Assembly (NCBI GenBank): GCA_025997455.1
Contig: BNUP01000049.1
Span: 1 to 14,379, forward strand
Source: Fibrobacterales bacterium
GTDB lineage: Bacteria; Fibrobacterota; Fibrobacteria; Fibrobacterales; Fibrobacteraceae
Direction of reading: 5' to 3'
DNA length: 14,379 bases
Under the pieces are notes generated by a model. It was not told the DNA's origin. It was given only the letters and a program-made list of their open reading frames with translations, and made no database searches. The number at the start of each line of letters is the position of its first letter. Position 1 is the first letter of the stretch. This document shows, piece after piece, positions 14,066 through 14,379 of this stretch. A program made the translations under genes and the position numbers.

Positions 14066-14379
14066 TTAATGCCACCTGAATGAAATCGGAATTGTATCGA
14101 GAGTCGGTAATGCGTGAATAAATGTGCCAAATGCAAATTCGGTGGAATTTCTCGCTTGCGTTATAATGTCTTTGCTCGCTCGGACATTCAACTCAACTTC
14201 CGCTTTTTGCTTTGCCTCTAATGCAAAATGGTCTTGTGCCCGATATTTATTGAAAATGCCGTTTTTCTCGTCGTAAATTTCTGCGGTTTCGGGGTAGAGT
14301 TCGTGTGAGAGAATTTTTATAGGAGGAAATTTTATAAAAAGCGTATCACTGCGGGTAGAATCGATAACGATTTCCTTAC
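14066..14379 (-). CDS. Unrecognised protein, C-terminal 103 residues only (5' end beyond window)
   Basis: An open - strand frame enters from the right edge and ends at TAA 14066-14068, 15 bases before the Wzz start, so it is very likely in the same transcript. The visible part begins EIVIDSTRSDTLFIKFPPIKI, passes through the charged, helical-looking ALEAKQKAEVELNVRASKD and ends TLDTIPISFRWH. No transmembrane segment or catalytic motif is visible, and I do not recognise the family. Codon use, regular spacing and the operon position support a real gene. A role in polysaccharide export or surface attachment would be guesswork from position only. Confidence 0.7.
   Translation of the reverse strand, partial: KEIVIDSTRSDTLFIKFPPIKILSHELYPETAEIYDEKNGIFNKYRAQDHFALEAKQKAEVELNVRASKDIITQARNSTEFAFGTFIHALPTLDTIPISFRWH

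Noticed and set aside
14115..14135. Sigma-54-like TGGCACATTTATTCA on the - strand before the Wzz gene
   Set aside because: The -24 half is good, but the -12 position has CA instead of the obligatory GC, and the site lies inside the coding frame of the truncated upstream gene.

Overview
This is a polysaccharide-biosynthesis locus of a low-G+C, flagellated, diderm bacterium. The diderm and flagellated calls rest on flgA, whose product assembles the P-ring of Gram-negative flagella, and on the Wzz/Wzx/O-antigen-ligase-type set. Fibrobacterota-like gut bacteria (flagellated, AT-rich, often carrying AAA-ATPase-like/PD-(D/E)XK proteins) are one plausible source, but this is inference. The left end is C-rich with a 22-base C run and looks like a contig edge. 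The right end cuts a gene.

Layout. Left, + strand: a 5'-truncated gene joining an SGNH-hydrolase-like region to a citrate-lyase-ligase-type nucleotidyltransferase domain (to 1430), then flgA (1490-2443) behind a near-perfect sigma-54 promoter. Right, - strand, read from 14379 downward: the 3' end of an unrecognised gene, a Wzz-type chain-length protein, an O-antigen ligase/polymerase-type membrane protein and a DXD-sugar glycosyltransferase, tightly packed. A family 2 glycosyltransferase in the opposite (+) orientation (9864-10841) and a PD-(D/E)XK/AAA-ATPase-like gene (8071-9630) then interrupt the array. It resumes as a Wzx-type flippase and four glycosyltransferases (GT2, GT4, GT2, GT2) whose ends overlap by 4, 4, 19 and 4 bases, ending at 2402 inside the 3' end of flgA.

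How the genes fit together: the cytoplasmic glycosyltransferases would build a lipid-linked repeat unit, the Wzx protein would flip it, the ligase/polymerase-type protein would polymerise or transfer it, and the Wzz-type protein would set chain length (Wzx/Wzy-dependent scheme, established for the families). The initiating phosphoglycosyltransferase, the outer-membrane exporter and the nucleotide-sugar genes are not in the window. No tRNA, rRNA, CRISPR array or recognisable insertion sequence was seen. No intergenic stretch exceeds 300 bases.

Points most worth a second look: a perfect 10-bp inverted repeat overlapping the start codon of the reversed glycosyltransferase, with a TATATT box in its spacer; a sigma-54 promoter predicting an almost leaderless flgA mRNA; the SGNH/nucleotidyltransferase fusion, whose coding frame runs upstream past its apparent start and whose C-terminal tail seems to be made by a palindromic repeat; a pair of duplicated GT2 genes flanking a GT4; and two convergent gene overlaps.
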